Origin: Xanthomonas arboricola
Lineage (GTDB): Bacteria; Pseudomonadota; Gammaproteobacteria; Xanthomonadales; Xanthomonadaceae
Reading direction: 5' to 3'
Length of the DNA stretch: 64,000 nt
Assembly: GCF_002940665.1 (NCBI RefSeq)
Contig: NZ_MIGY01000001.1
Span: 1,116,001 to 1,180,000, forward strand
The notes under the pieces are model-generated. The model ran no database searches and was not told where the DNA came from. It worked only from the letters and a program-made list of their open reading frames with translations. The position numbers and the translations under genes are program-made. This document shows positions 1 to 8,394 of the stretch, piece after piece; the first letter of the stretch is position 1, and each line of letters starts with the position of its first letter.

Positions 1-635
1 GCATCGCGTTTCGCCGCTACCAGACCCTGCTGGGCCTGCCGGGCGATCCGATCGAGTGGCGCGATGGGTATGCGTTGTCGGATGTGCCGTTCGATCAACC
101 GAGCGCATCGGCCGAAGCGCACGAGCCGGACTACCCGCCGCTGGAGCGCGAACTGCTCGATGATCTCGGCCCGCGCTCGCAACCGGTCGCGCCCGGCGGC
201 CATCCGTTTCCGGTACCGTTCGTGCGTCGCTACAGCCAGCTGACCTTCAACCTCAGTGCGTATGCGCGGCTGTTGATGGACGACTATCTCCAGGGCGGCG
301 GCGAGCTGTATACGCGCAGCTTCGAGCATCCGCGCCAGTTCGACCAGTTGCGCGAAAAGATCCTGGTCAATGCCACCGGCTATGGTGCGCGGGCATTGCT
401 TGGCGACCACAGCGTCATCCCGGTGCGCGGGCAGACAGCGCGCCTGATTCCGCAGCCGGAGGTGACCTACGGGTTGGTCTGGCGCGGCCACAATCTCAAT
501 GTTGTGCCACGCCGCGATGGTTTGCTGGTGCAGTCGCAAGGTGCCAACGATTTCAACAACCCCGATGCCACGCCGGATCACGCAGCGTCCGCAGCAGCGA
601 TCCGCGAACTGGCACGGTTGTTTCCTTCAGCCTGA
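1..635 (+). CDS. FAD-dependent oxidoreductase (DAO-like), 5'-truncated
   Basis: The reading frame is open from the left edge (frame of position 3), so only the C-terminal ~210 residues are present and the FAD-binding N-terminus lies outside the window. The visible part has NATGYGARALLGD, a glycine-rich stretch typical of the late FAD/substrate part of D-amino-acid-oxidase-type flavoproteins, followed by a strand-rich segment (VRGQTARLIPQPEVTYG) and a closing helix. It most likely oxidises an amine or amino acid; the substrate cannot be told from this fragment. It ends at a TGA and the next gene is convergent. Confidence 0.72.
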   Translation, partial: IAFRRYQTLLGLPGDPIEWRDGYALSDVPFDQPSASAEAHEPDYPPLERELLDDLGPRSQPVAPGGHPFPVPFVRRYSQLTFNLSAYARLLMDDYLQGGGELYTRSFEHPRQFDQLREKILVNATGYGARALLGDHSVIPVRGQTARLIPQPEVTYGLVWRGHNLNVVPRRDGLLVQSQGANDFNNPDATPDHAASAAAIRELARLFPSA

Positions 636-658
636 GTCAGTTTGCCCGCGCGCTGCGA

Positions 659-853
659 TCAGGACTCGCCAAGCGAGGCCTGCAGCGCGCGGGCCAGTGC
701 GGCATCGCCGCTGACGAGCTCGTCCCACCGCAACACCACGCCTTTGCGTCGGCCTTTCTCGACCAGCTTCAGACCCCGCGGGTCGACGATCAAGGTATAG
801 GCCTGTTCGCCGATCTGCAGCTCGCGGCGTAGCGGTTTGTCCAACGGCGTCAT
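659..853 (-). CDS. Small conserved hypothetical protein (64 aa)
   Basis: A 64-residue protein starting MTPLDKPLRRELQIGEQ with a GGGGAA ribosome-binding site ahead of the ATG. It is charged, lacks a signal peptide or membrane segment, and the strand pattern (YTLIVDPRGLKLVEKGRRKG) suggests a small beta-hairpin domain followed by a helix. It is convergent with the upstream flavoprotein gene. No known function is recognised; the call rests on codon pattern and a credible start. Confidence 0.6.
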   Translation of the reverse strand: MTPLDKPLRRELQIGEQAYTLIVDPRGLKLVEKGRRKGVVLRWDELVSGDAALARALQASLGES

Positions 854-1391
854 GGCGATTCCCCGGGCAAGGACGAGCCTTCAGTTGTAGCGCATCTGTC
901 TGCAACGACGTGCATGCCCCGTCGTGCATGCCGCACATTGCCGGTGTAATCGCTGAGCCAGCATCGACATCCGCGCAGCTGGGATCAACGTCAGCACACG
1001 CGCTTGGGTAGTGCGGGATGCGCGGCCGTGGACATGCGCACTGCACGTACGCGCCTCGGCAAGCCAGCATCGGCCTGGGTCAATGCAATGCGACGGCCAC
1101 GGTTGGGCACTACCGCATCGATCGCCCGCCAATCGCCAGCGCGCAGCTTGCGGCACAGGTCGTCATCGCATCGGGATCACCGCATCCACCGATTGCGCTA
1201 ACACGCCGACGACTAGCTTAGCGACACGCCACACAGCCTGAGCGAGCACGACAACAACGCTGCCTTGCGGCATCGCCTGACCAAGCGATGCCATGCCGGG
1301 GTGATGACGCAGCTGGCTCGCAATCGAAGGCAAAGACGCACACACAGTGCATCGCACTGTTTTAACCACTCATCCATCCAAGGAGCCGCCC
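854..1391. other. Intergenic region with no convincing gene
   Basis: About 540 bases between a leftward small gene and the rightward DUF892 gene. Several short overlapping frames exist on both strands but none has a good start or protein-like composition. The last ~50 bases (ending TTTTAACCACTC... then AAGGAGCC) should hold the promoter and ribosome-binding site of the DUF892 gene. Confidence 0.5.
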
Positions 1392-1898
1392 ATGGCGATC
1401 AAGACAATTGAAGAGCTTTTCGTCCACGAACTGTCGGACATCTACAGTGCAGAAAAGCAGTTGACCAAATCGCTGCCGCGTCTGGCACGTGCGGCGACCG
1501 AACCCAAGCTGGTAGAAGCGTTCAAGCTGCATCTGGAAGAAACCCAAGGCCAGATCGAACGCATCGACCAGATCGTCGAACTGCTCGGCATCAAGCTCAA
1601 GCGCATCAAGTGTGCCGCGATGGAGGGTCTGGTCGAGGAAAGCCGCGAGGTGATCGACGAGATCGAAGAAGGCCCCGTGCGCGATGCGGCGCTGATCGGC
1701 GGCGCACAGAAGGTGGAGCATTACGAGATCGCCTCGTACGGCACCATCGCTGCGATTGCAAAGCAGCTGGGCTATACCGATGCGGTCAGCTTGCTGCTTT
1801 CGACCCTGGAAGAAGAAAAAGCTACCGATGAAAAGCTGACGTTGCTCGCCGAGCAGGGCGGCAATCAGAAAGCAGCCAAGGCCAGCAAAGCGGCCTGA
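1392..1898 (+). CDS. DUF892 (YciE/YciF-type) ferritin-like protein
   Basis: 168 residues from the ATG that follows AAGGAGCCGCC; an upstream in-frame TTG is less likely. The protein begins MAIKTIEELFVHELSDIYSAE and is almost entirely alpha-helical, with acidic/histidine positions (ELSDIYSAEKQL, HLEET, GAQKVEHYEIASYGT) matching the four-helix di-iron bundle of the DUF892 family (E. coli YciE/YciF). The C-terminal tail is Lys/Ala rich. Family members are induced by osmotic or oxidative stress and are thought to bind iron; the manganese catalase just downstream on the same strand supports a stress-protection role. The exact reaction is not established. Confidence 0.9.
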   Translation: MAIKTIEELFVHELSDIYSAEKQLTKSLPRLARAATEPKLVEAFKLHLEETQGQIERIDQIVELLGIKLKRIKCAAMEGLVEESREVIDEIEEGPVRDAALIGGAQKVEHYEIASYGTIAAIAKQLGYTDAVSLLLSTLEEEKATDEKLTLLAEQGGNQKAAKASKAA

Positions 1899-2031
1899 CA
1901 CATCGCGCAGGCGGCGCTGCCGCCTGCGTTCGCCCGCATCGCGCGGGCAACCTCCACCGTAGCCAGCCTCAGGGCTCTGCCCGCATGCCGCGTTGCAGTT
2001 GTCGCCGGGCGCCAGCCAGGAAGTACGATCC

Positions 2032-2931
2032 ATGTTTATGCATAACAAGCGTCTGATGTACACCGTGCGCGTTGCCGAACCCAATCCGGATCTGGCCACG
2101 TTGATGCTCGAGCAGTTCGGCGGACCGCAGGGCGAACTTGCTGCAGCAATGCAGTATTTTACGCAGGCATTGGGCGAAGACGATCCGGGCCGCAAGGATC
2201 TGCTGTTCGATATCGCCACCGAAGAACTGAGCCACCTGGAAATCATCGGCTCCATCATCGCCATGCTCAACAAAGGCCCGAAGGCCGTGTTATCCGAAGG
2301 CATGGAAGAGGCCATGGAGATGCGCTCCATGACCCAGAACAGCACCAGCCACACCCAGCAGATCCTATACGGTAGTGGCCCGGCACTGGTCAATTCCAGC
2401 GGGGTGCCGTGGACCTCGGCCTATGTTGATTCGATCGGTTGCCCAACTTCGGATATGCGCTCCAACATCGCTGCCGAAGCACGTGCCAAGTTGGTCTACG
2501 AGCGTCTGATCACCGTCACCGACGACCCGGGCATCGTGGATGCGCTGCGCTTCTTGATGACGCGCGAAGTGGCGCATCAGAAGTCGTTCGAGAAGGCGCT
2601 GTACTCAATCGAGCCGAACTTCCCGCCTGGCAAGCTGCCGGGGGACCCGCGCTTTACCGATATCTACTACAACATGTCGCAGGGCGAAGGCGACACGGTC
2701 GGCCCTTGGAATACCGGCGAGCAGTGGGACGTGGTTGCGGACCGTGCGCTGCAGTCCGCGGTCGATGGCGGCGATGGTTCGGCCACGGTTGCGCTGGATG
2801 CGACCCAGACCGAAGCATTGGATGCCATGTCGCTACGCCTGCTGTCCAATCCGGAACTGGATCGGGTCACCGGCGCAGACCTGGGCGCAGGCCCGGGCGC
2901 CGGCTCCACCACCGGCGACATCCAACGCTGA
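2032..2931 (+). CDS. Manganese (non-haem) catalase
   Basis: 299 residues. The ATG at MFMHNKRLMY follows an AGGAAG ribosome-binding site; the upstream TTG start in the same frame is rejected. Di-manganese ligand motifs are visible: E in QFGGPQGELAAAMQY, E and H in TEELSHLEIIG, and the second pair in the REVAHQKSFEKAL helix. This fits the ferritin-like core of Mn-catalases, which split hydrogen peroxide into water and oxygen in the cytoplasm. The C-terminal arm ends in a Gly/Ala/Thr-rich tail. Length matches the family. It sits 133 bases after the DUF892 gene and is followed by a strong terminator, so the two may be co-transcribed. Confidence 0.95.
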   Translation: MFMHNKRLMYTVRVAEPNPDLATLMLEQFGGPQGELAAAMQYFTQALGEDDPGRKDLLFDIATEELSHLEIIGSIIAMLNKGPKAVLSEGMEEAMEMRSMTQNSTSHTQQILYGSGPALVNSSGVPWTSAYVDSIGCPTSDMRSNIAAEARAKLVYERLITVTDDPGIVDALRFLMTREVAHQKSFEKALYSIEPNFPPGKLPGDPRFTDIYYNMSQGEGDTVGPWNTGEQWDVVADRALQSAVDGGDGSATVALDATQTEALDAMSLRLLSNPELDRVTGADLGAGPGAGSTTGDIQR

Positions 2932-2959
2932 TCTTCATCGACAGCGGTTGCTGGCACTG

Positions 2960-2989
2960 GCCCGGGTCGTTCGCGACCGGGGCTTTTTT
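2960..2989 (+). terminator. Intrinsic terminator after manganese catalase
   Basis: A ten-base-pair GC-rich stem with a TTCG loop and one mismatch, followed by a run of six T residues, 28 bases after the catalase stop codon. Confidence 0.9.
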
Positions 2990-3191
2990 ATGCGCAACAT
3001 GATGTGGACAGCAGGCGACAGACAGGTTGTCTCGCGGATGACCATCGCAGCGATGGCGGCGCCCGACCTGCAAAGACCACGCAGTACAGGTGGCTGGATA
3101 CACGATGCCTGCGCGCGTGCGACGTATTACCGAACGCCCGAAAACACGCCGGGCCGACAGGCCTGCTGTTGCCACAGCGTGCCGACGCGCC

Positions 3192-3764
3192 TCACATCGG
3201 TGCGGCGTGCTTGGGGCGCGCTTCGCTGGCCCACTCGGGCCGCACGCCTGCTGCGGTGGTGCAACGCTCCAGCCGCCATGGCATGAGACGACACATCGCC
3301 TCCTCGCCGCTGGTCTTCAGCCATTGCGTGGCATCGCCTTGGATGCATAACGGACGCTGGGTCGGCAGGCTGGTCGACGACGCGACCAATAGCGAAAACC
3401 CCATCTGCAGGCGGCCGCCGATATCCATGACATTGCGCAGACCCGCCGCGTACGACGCGCCACCGTCCTGACTCAACCAGGTTGCCGAGGTGGCGCCGTC
3501 TGCCGATGCACTGCAGGCAAATCCACACAGCGGGATCAGGCAGCGTTGGGTTTCCCAGATGGCCAGGTCGACGCGCCCCAGCCACTCCGGCTCCTGCGTC
3601 GTGATCGAACGCTGCTGCCCCGGAGCACGTCGGCCGAAGGTTGCGCGCTCCTCGCGTTTGCCGCCACGGTCGGCAACCAGAATGTCGGCATCGGCACCGA
3701 CACCGATTTCGACCCAGGCATTGCTGGCAACGCGACCCGGCAACTGAAGAATGCGCGCAATCAT
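3192..3764 (-). CDS. Hypothetical protein (190 aa)
   Basis: A 190-residue frame starting MIARILQLPGRVASNAWV, chosen because GGAG lies six bases before this ATG. The protein has no signal peptide or membrane helix. The N-terminal half is strand-rich with acidic/Gly motifs (EIGVGADADILVADRGGKRE); the second half has several Cys and Trp residues (CLIPLCGFACSASADGATS). I do not recognise the family. It stands alone, 260 bases from the kinase gene on the same strand. Confidence 0.6.
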   Translation of the reverse strand: MIARILQLPGRVASNAWVEIGVGADADILVADRGGKREERATFGRRAPGQQRSITTQEPEWLGRVDLAIWETQRCLIPLCGFACSASADGATSATWLSQDGGASYAAGLRNVMDIGGRLQMGFSLLVASSTSLPTQRPLCIQGDATQWLKTSGEEAMCRLMPWRLERCTTAAGVRPEWASEARPKHAAPM

Positions 3765-4027
3765 GTTCACTCCGCCGTACATCTTGATGACAGCAGGAGT
3801 TACGCATAATACGCGCCAAGTTTTTGGCTCTTGCGCAGCGGCGCACTGCAACGCTCTTGCATGAGGGCAGTGGCATCAACGGCGCTACGAGGTACCAATC
3901 CGTCGCAACATCTGCACGCACGCGCAGGATTTTCCGTGAAGGGCGCATCCGGATGCCCGGCATGTCGCACATCGACACAGCAGCGCCTGCCTGAGTGCGC
4001 ACAGACTGCAGGTGAGCGTGCAGTGCG

Positions 4028-7000
4028 CTACTGGTCGTACAGCGAGGTCAACGGCAACTGGATCTCGCATTCCAGACGTGTATCGCTGAGCTCGTAACGC
4101 GTCTGTGCGCCGTGGCTGTACGGCAAGGCTTTTTCGATCAGGCGGCGGCCGAAACCGCCCGCCTGGTCGCGATCGTTGCGTCGTTGCCGGCTGGCGCCTT
4201 CTTCGATCCACGACAGTACCAGATGCGCCGAGGCATCGTTGTTGGACACCACGTCCCAGCGAACCGACAAGGTACCGGTCTCTACCGCCAGTGCCCCATG
4301 CTTGAGCGCATTGGTGGCCAGTTCGTGCAAGGCCAGCGCCAACGTCTGCACAGTGGACTTGCGCAGCGCCACATCCGGGCCATCCACCACGATGCGCTGT
4401 TGATCGGGCTCGGCGCCGAGTGCATCCAGCTCCATGCGCAGCAGTGCGCCGATGGTGGTGGGCACGTTGTCCGACTGCGACAACAGCCCTTGCACACGCG
4501 ACAATGCAGAGAGCCGGTCATCGAACCTGCCGGCGAATTCCGGCATGCTGTGGCTGGTCTGGACGGTCTGCTTGGCGACCGACTGCACCACGGTGATCAG
4601 ATTGCGGGTGCGGTGCTGCAATTCGCTGACCAGCACGCGCTGCTCGTCCTGCAGACGGCGCAGATTGTCCGATTCGGTCGAGGTTCCCAGCCACTCCAGC
4701 ACCTGGCCGCGCTCGTCCAGCACCGGCGCGCTGCGCGTATGGAACCAGCGGTAGCGGTCCTCGGCTGCATTGAACAGGCGGTGCTCCACATCCAGCCCGC
4801 CGGTGCGCACGCTGTCGTGCCAGGCATTCAAGGTCAGTTCGCGCTCGTCCGGATGCACCGCCTGCAGCCAGCCCAGCTCCAGGCTCTGGCCATCGCGTTG
4901 CCCGGTATACCTGGACCATTGCGGGCTGGACCAGGTCCAGCGGCCGCCGTCGAGCGAGCGCCACACCAATTGGGGGATGCCTTCCATCAAGGTGCGCAGG
5001 CGCTGCTCGCTGCTGCGCAACGCGCGCTCGGCGCGCGTCAGCGGGGTGACATCCATGAAGGTCAACACCGCCCCGCCGATGAAGTTGTTGACCGTGCGGT
5101 ACGGCAGCACGCGCACCATGTAGCGCGCGCGGGTAGCGGGGTTTTCCACTTCGCGGTCCAGTACCGCCAGCGTACGGATCACCCGACGTAAATCGTCCTG
5201 CAGCTCGTCGTAGCTCACGTGCAGCTTGATGTTGCTGATCGGCCGGTGGATATCGCTTTCCACCAACGGCAGGATATCGGTGACGGCGGGGGTGAAGTTG
5301 GTGACGCACAAGTCGTTATCCAGAAACACGGTGGCGATCTGGGTGCTTTCCAGCAGGTTCTTCAGATCGCTGTTGGCATGCGCAAGTTCCTGCACGCGGT
5401 GGGCCAGCTCGCCGTTGACCGTGGTGACTTCCTCGTTGACCGACTGCAGTTCTTCCTTGGAGGTTTCCAGTTCCTCGTTGGCGCTCTGCAGTTCTTCGTT
5501 GAGCGACTGATACTCCTCGTTGGAAGACTTGAGCTCCTCGTTGGTGCTTTCCAGCTCCTCGATCATCGACTGCAGCCGCTCGCGCGTCATGCGCAGCTCG
5601 TTCTCCAATGCCCGCACGTGCGCGTTGTCGGACACCCTATCTTTCGGCGGTGCCAGCTCGGCCAGTTCGCGCGCTTCCACTTCCTGGAACAACACCACAT
5701 AGCCGCGCGGCACCTCCGAATCCGAAGTCGGCTCCACGAACAGATCCACTGCCAAGGTCGCCGCATCCTCGTGCATCTGGATGCCCTTGGCCTGCACCGG
5801 CGCCATGTCCGCTTCGGCACGGCTGAGCGCGCTGCGCAACTCCAGCCGCAGGTCGCGGTGAACGAGGTTGAGCAGGTTGAGACTGGGCGCACCGCCGCCG
5901 GGACGGATGAAACGCCCGGCCTGCGAAGAGAAGTGCAGCACATCGAAATGTTCGTCCAGCACCGCATAGGCCGGTGCATAGCGATCGGCGATGCGCTCGC
6001 CGGCACGCACCAGTGCATTGCTGGCACTGCGCTGCTGGCGGGTGGCCGCCGGCGCATGGCCGTCGGGTCCGAGCGAAGACGACGGGAAGGTCGCATGCAT
6101 GCGGCTGTCGGCATCGATCTTCTGGAACACGCGGAAGCTGCGCTCCACCGGTGCGAACAACTTGGCATGCCGCGAGACGTTCTCGGCGTTGCCCAGGAAC
6201 AGATAGCCGCCCGGCTTGAGTGCGAAGTGAAACACCGGGATCACCCGATTCTGCAGCTCGGCATCCAGGTAGATCAGCAGATTGCGGCACGACACCAGAT
6301 CCAGCCGCGAGAACGGCGGGTCCTTGACGATGCTGTGCTGCGAGAACACGCACAGCTCGCGCAGCTGCTTGCTCACCACATAGGTATCGCCTTCCTTGAC
6401 GAACCAGCGCTGCAGGCGCTCCGGTCCCACATCGGCAACGATGCTGGACGCATAACGCCCTACCCGTGCGATGGCCAGGGCCCGCCCGTCGATGTCACTG
6501 GCAAAGATCTGGATGCGCGGTGCCACGTCCAGCGTCTGCGCATGCTCGCGCAACAGCATCGCCAGCGAATACGCCTCTTCGCCAGTGGAACAGCCCAGTA
6601 CCCACACCCGCAGGTGGTCGCCTGGCTGCTTGCCCTGGAACAGGCGCGGAATCACCTGCTGCTCCAGAAACTCGAACTCGCGACGGTCGCGGAAGAACTG
6701 GGTCACGCCGATCAGCAGATCGTTGAACAGCAGCAGCGGCTCGTCGAAGCGGCCGCGCAGCTGCTCCAGATACTGTTCCAGCGTGTCCACCTGGACTACC
6801 TGCATGCGTCGCTGTACGCGGCGCAGAAACGTGGCGCGCTTGTACCCGTGGAAATCGTGGCCGGTGGCGTTGCGCAGGATGCTGGCGACCTGGCCGAGCT
6901 GGTCGTTTTCGCTGCCCTTGCGCACACCTACCGGCGCCGGATGACCGAAGCGGTGGTAGCGCCGCATATGCGCGGCGATGCGTGCGGCCACGCGCGGCAG

Positions 7001-7591
7001 CGGCAGGATGTCGTCGCTGATGGCGGCCGGGTTGCCGGCACTGCGCAGATCCATGCCGTGCAACGACGGGTCGTCTACCGCCAGTGCCAGACCGCCGCAT
7101 TCCTTGATGGCGGCGGTGCCCAGGGTGCCGTCGCCATCGAAGCGGCCCATGATCAGGCCGACCACGTTGCCGTCCTGGTCGTGCGCCATCGAAACGAAGA
7201 AGCTGTCGATCAGGCCGTGATCGCGGGCTTGCTCCAACGGACGCAGCCGCAGCTGGCCTTCTTCCAGGGTCACCAGCGTCTGGCTGGGCGGCAGGTAAAT
7301 GCGTCCGGGATGCAGCGTATCGCCATCCTCCGGTGCCAGCAGCAGGCTGGATTGCGGCCCGAGCAACTCGCGCAGGCGCGGCTCGTCCAGCAAATGGCGA
7401 TCGCGCAGCAACAGCATGACCACCAGATTGGGCGCGCCGGCGACCGCGTCCAAAAGTTCGGCCAGGCGCGTGGCATCCAGGCCGTCGGCACCGACACCGA
7501 GAATGAACAACGGCGGTGGCGCCACGGCGTCGTGGGCAGGGGTCGCTGCCGTGTCGTCGCAGGAGGTGTCGTCGTCGGTCATTGCAGCCAT
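4028..7591 (-). CDS. CheB/CheR/PAS/HWE hybrid signalling histidine kinase
   Basis: About 1187 residues; the start is uncertain among MAAM (used here), MTDDD and an upstream TTG. Domains in order: a CheB-like methylesterase domain (~25-215), a CheR-type methyltransferase (~230-490, with SAM-binding GCSTGEEAYS and SCRNLLIYL), a long Glu/Leu coiled coil (repeats of EELxSxNEE, ~690-760), two PAS segments, and a C-terminal HWE kinase (ELQHRTRNLI H-box, LHELATNALKHG N-box, SWIEEG). Such proteins autophosphorylate in the cytoplasm and pass phosphate to a separate receiver; the lone receiver at 7790 and the sigma-54 regulator nearby are candidate partners. The CheB catalytic Ser position reads Gly (GVGADG), so the esterase part is probably inactive. 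Confidence 0.92.
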   Translation of the reverse strand: MAAMTDDDTSCDDTAATPAHDAVAPPPLFILGVGADGLDATRLAELLDAVAGAPNLVVMLLLRDRHLLDEPRLRELLGPQSSLLLAPEDGDTLHPGRIYLPPSQTLVTLEEGQLRLRPLEQARDHGLIDSFFVSMAHDQDGNVVGLIMGRFDGDGTLGTAAIKECGGLALAVDDPSLHGMDLRSAGNPAAISDDILPLPRVAARIAAHMRRYHRFGHPAPVGVRKGSENDQLGQVASILRNATGHDFHGYKRATFLRRVQRRMQVVQVDTLEQYLEQLRGRFDEPLLLFNDLLIGVTQFFRDRREFEFLEQQVIPRLFQGKQPGDHLRVWVLGCSTGEEAYSLAMLLREHAQTLDVAPRIQIFASDIDGRALAIARVGRYASSIVADVGPERLQRWFVKEGDTYVVSKQLRELCVFSQHSIVKDPPFSRLDLVSCRNLLIYLDAELQNRVIPVFHFALKPGGYLFLGNAENVSRHAKLFAPVERSFRVFQKIDADSRMHATFPSSSLGPDGHAPAATRQQRSASNALVRAGERIADRYAPAYAVLDEHFDVLHFSSQAGRFIRPGGGAPSLNLLNLVHRDLRLELRSALSRAEADMAPVQAKGIQMHEDAATLAVDLFVEPTSDSEVPRGYVVLFQEVEARELAELAPPKDRVSDNAHVRALENELRMTRERLQSMIEELESTNEELKSSNEEYQSLNEELQSANEELETSKEELQSVNEEVTTVNGELAHRVQELAHANSDLKNLLESTQIATVFLDNDLCVTNFTPAVTDILPLVESDIHRPISNIKLHVSYDELQDDLRRVIRTLAVLDREVENPATRARYMVRVLPYRTVNNFIGGAVLTFMDVTPLTRAERALRSSEQRLRTLMEGIPQLVWRSLDGGRWTWSSPQWSRYTGQRDGQSLELGWLQAVHPDERELTLNAWHDSVRTGGLDVEHRLFNAAEDRYRWFHTRSAPVLDERGQVLEWLGTSTESDNLRRLQDEQRVLVSELQHRTRNLITVVQSVAKQTVQTSHSMPEFAGRFDDRLSALSRVQGLLSQSDNVPTTIGALLRMELDALGAEPDQQRIVVDGPDVALRKSTVQTLALALHELATNALKHGALAVETGTLSVRWDVVSNNDASAHLVLSWIEEGASRQRRNDRDQAGGFGRRLIEKALPYSHGAQTRYELSDTRLECEIQLPLTSLYDQ

Positions 7592-7789
7592 CGCATCAAC
7601 GGCGCCGGGCGTGAGGCGCAATCGTCAATGATGGCGCAAACCTGCCTCTACTGCTACGCGGCGTCTGCGTGATACAGCTGCCTTGCGCGGACCGGTTCTG
7701 GAAGCGCCTGCTTACGCGCGGCGTTAACCGACGCAGCGCGCACTATGGCTTGCGCGTCGCCAGACAGCGCTACCGCTCTAGGAGTCCCC

Positions 7790-8173
7790 ATGCTGGACAA
7801 CCCACTCAACGGCCGTCGCATCCTCGTGGTGGAGGACGACTATCTGCTGGCCGAATCGCTCAACGATCTGTTGGTGGAGGCCGGCGTCTGTGTGCTCGGG
7901 CCGGTGGGCAACGTGCCGGAGGCGCTGTCGCTGGTGACCTCCGGCCAGAGCATCGACGGTGCATTGCTCGACGTCAATGTGCGCGGCCAACCGGTGTTTC
8001 CGGTCGCCGATGCGCTGCTGGAACGCGGCGTGCCGTTCTCGTTCTGCTCGGGCTACGACCGCTACACGCTACCGCCGCGGTTTGCGCACCTGTCCTACTG
8101 CATGAAGCCGTACAACCCGCGCATGATCACCGCGCTGCTGAGCAACCAGGCCCAGCCTGCCGAGCACTACTGA
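7790..8173 (+). CDS. Single-domain response regulator
   Basis: 127 residues from an ATG eight bases after TAGGAG. It is a stand-alone receiver: acidic pair in VVEDDYLLAE, phospho-acceptor Asp in GALLDVNVRG, and conserved Lys in YCMKPYN. There is no output domain. It is divergent from the HWE hybrid kinase and close to a small phosphotransfer-like protein, so it probably accepts phosphate from the kinase and acts as relay or sink. Its 3' end overlaps the convergent small gene by seven bases. Confidence 0.93.
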   Translation: MLDNPLNGRRILVVEDDYLLAESLNDLLVEAGVCVLGPVGNVPEALSLVTSGQSIDGALLDVNVRGQPVFPVADALLERGVPFSFCSGYDRYTLPPRFAHLSYCMKPYNPRMITALLSNQAQPAEHY

Positions 8174-8394
8174 TCGGTGCTATCGGTTGACACCGCATCG
8201 TCCTGGCGCAGGGCGCGCTCGTCTTCGCCGAGTTGATTGAGCAACTCCACGGCCGACTGATGGGTGGTGCGCAAGGTGTCCATGGGTTTGGAGGTTTCAT
8301 TGCGCAAGGCGTACAACGCAAAGCCCATCACGTTGAGACGATTGCGCAACTGATGCAGCAGCTCGCGCCGCCGCCCCTGGGATGCATCGCTCAT
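8167..8394 (-). CDS. Small DHp/phosphotransfer-like protein (75 aa)
   Basis: 75 residues. The N-terminal helix RRRELLHQLRNRLNVMGFAL resembles the H-box of histidine kinases (His followed by xLRNxLN), and the rest is a second helix plus an acidic tail; there is no ATPase domain. This is what an isolated dimerisation/phosphotransfer hairpin would look like. It starts inside the stop codon of the sigma-54 regulator gene (TAATG), so the two are translationally coupled, and it ends overlapping the convergent receiver gene. A role as phosphotransfer or docking partner is inferred from sequence and position only. Confidence 0.7.
   Translation of the reverse strand: MSDASQGRRRELLHQLRNRLNVMGFALYALRNETSKPMDTLRTTHQSAVELLNQLGEDERALRQDDAVSTDSTDQ

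Noticed and set aside
5219-7672. Long rightward frame (817 codons) opposite the hybrid kinase
   Set aside because: It mirrors the kinase gene; composition (His/Arg/Gln-rich, no motifs) is typical of an antisense shadow in GC-rich DNA.
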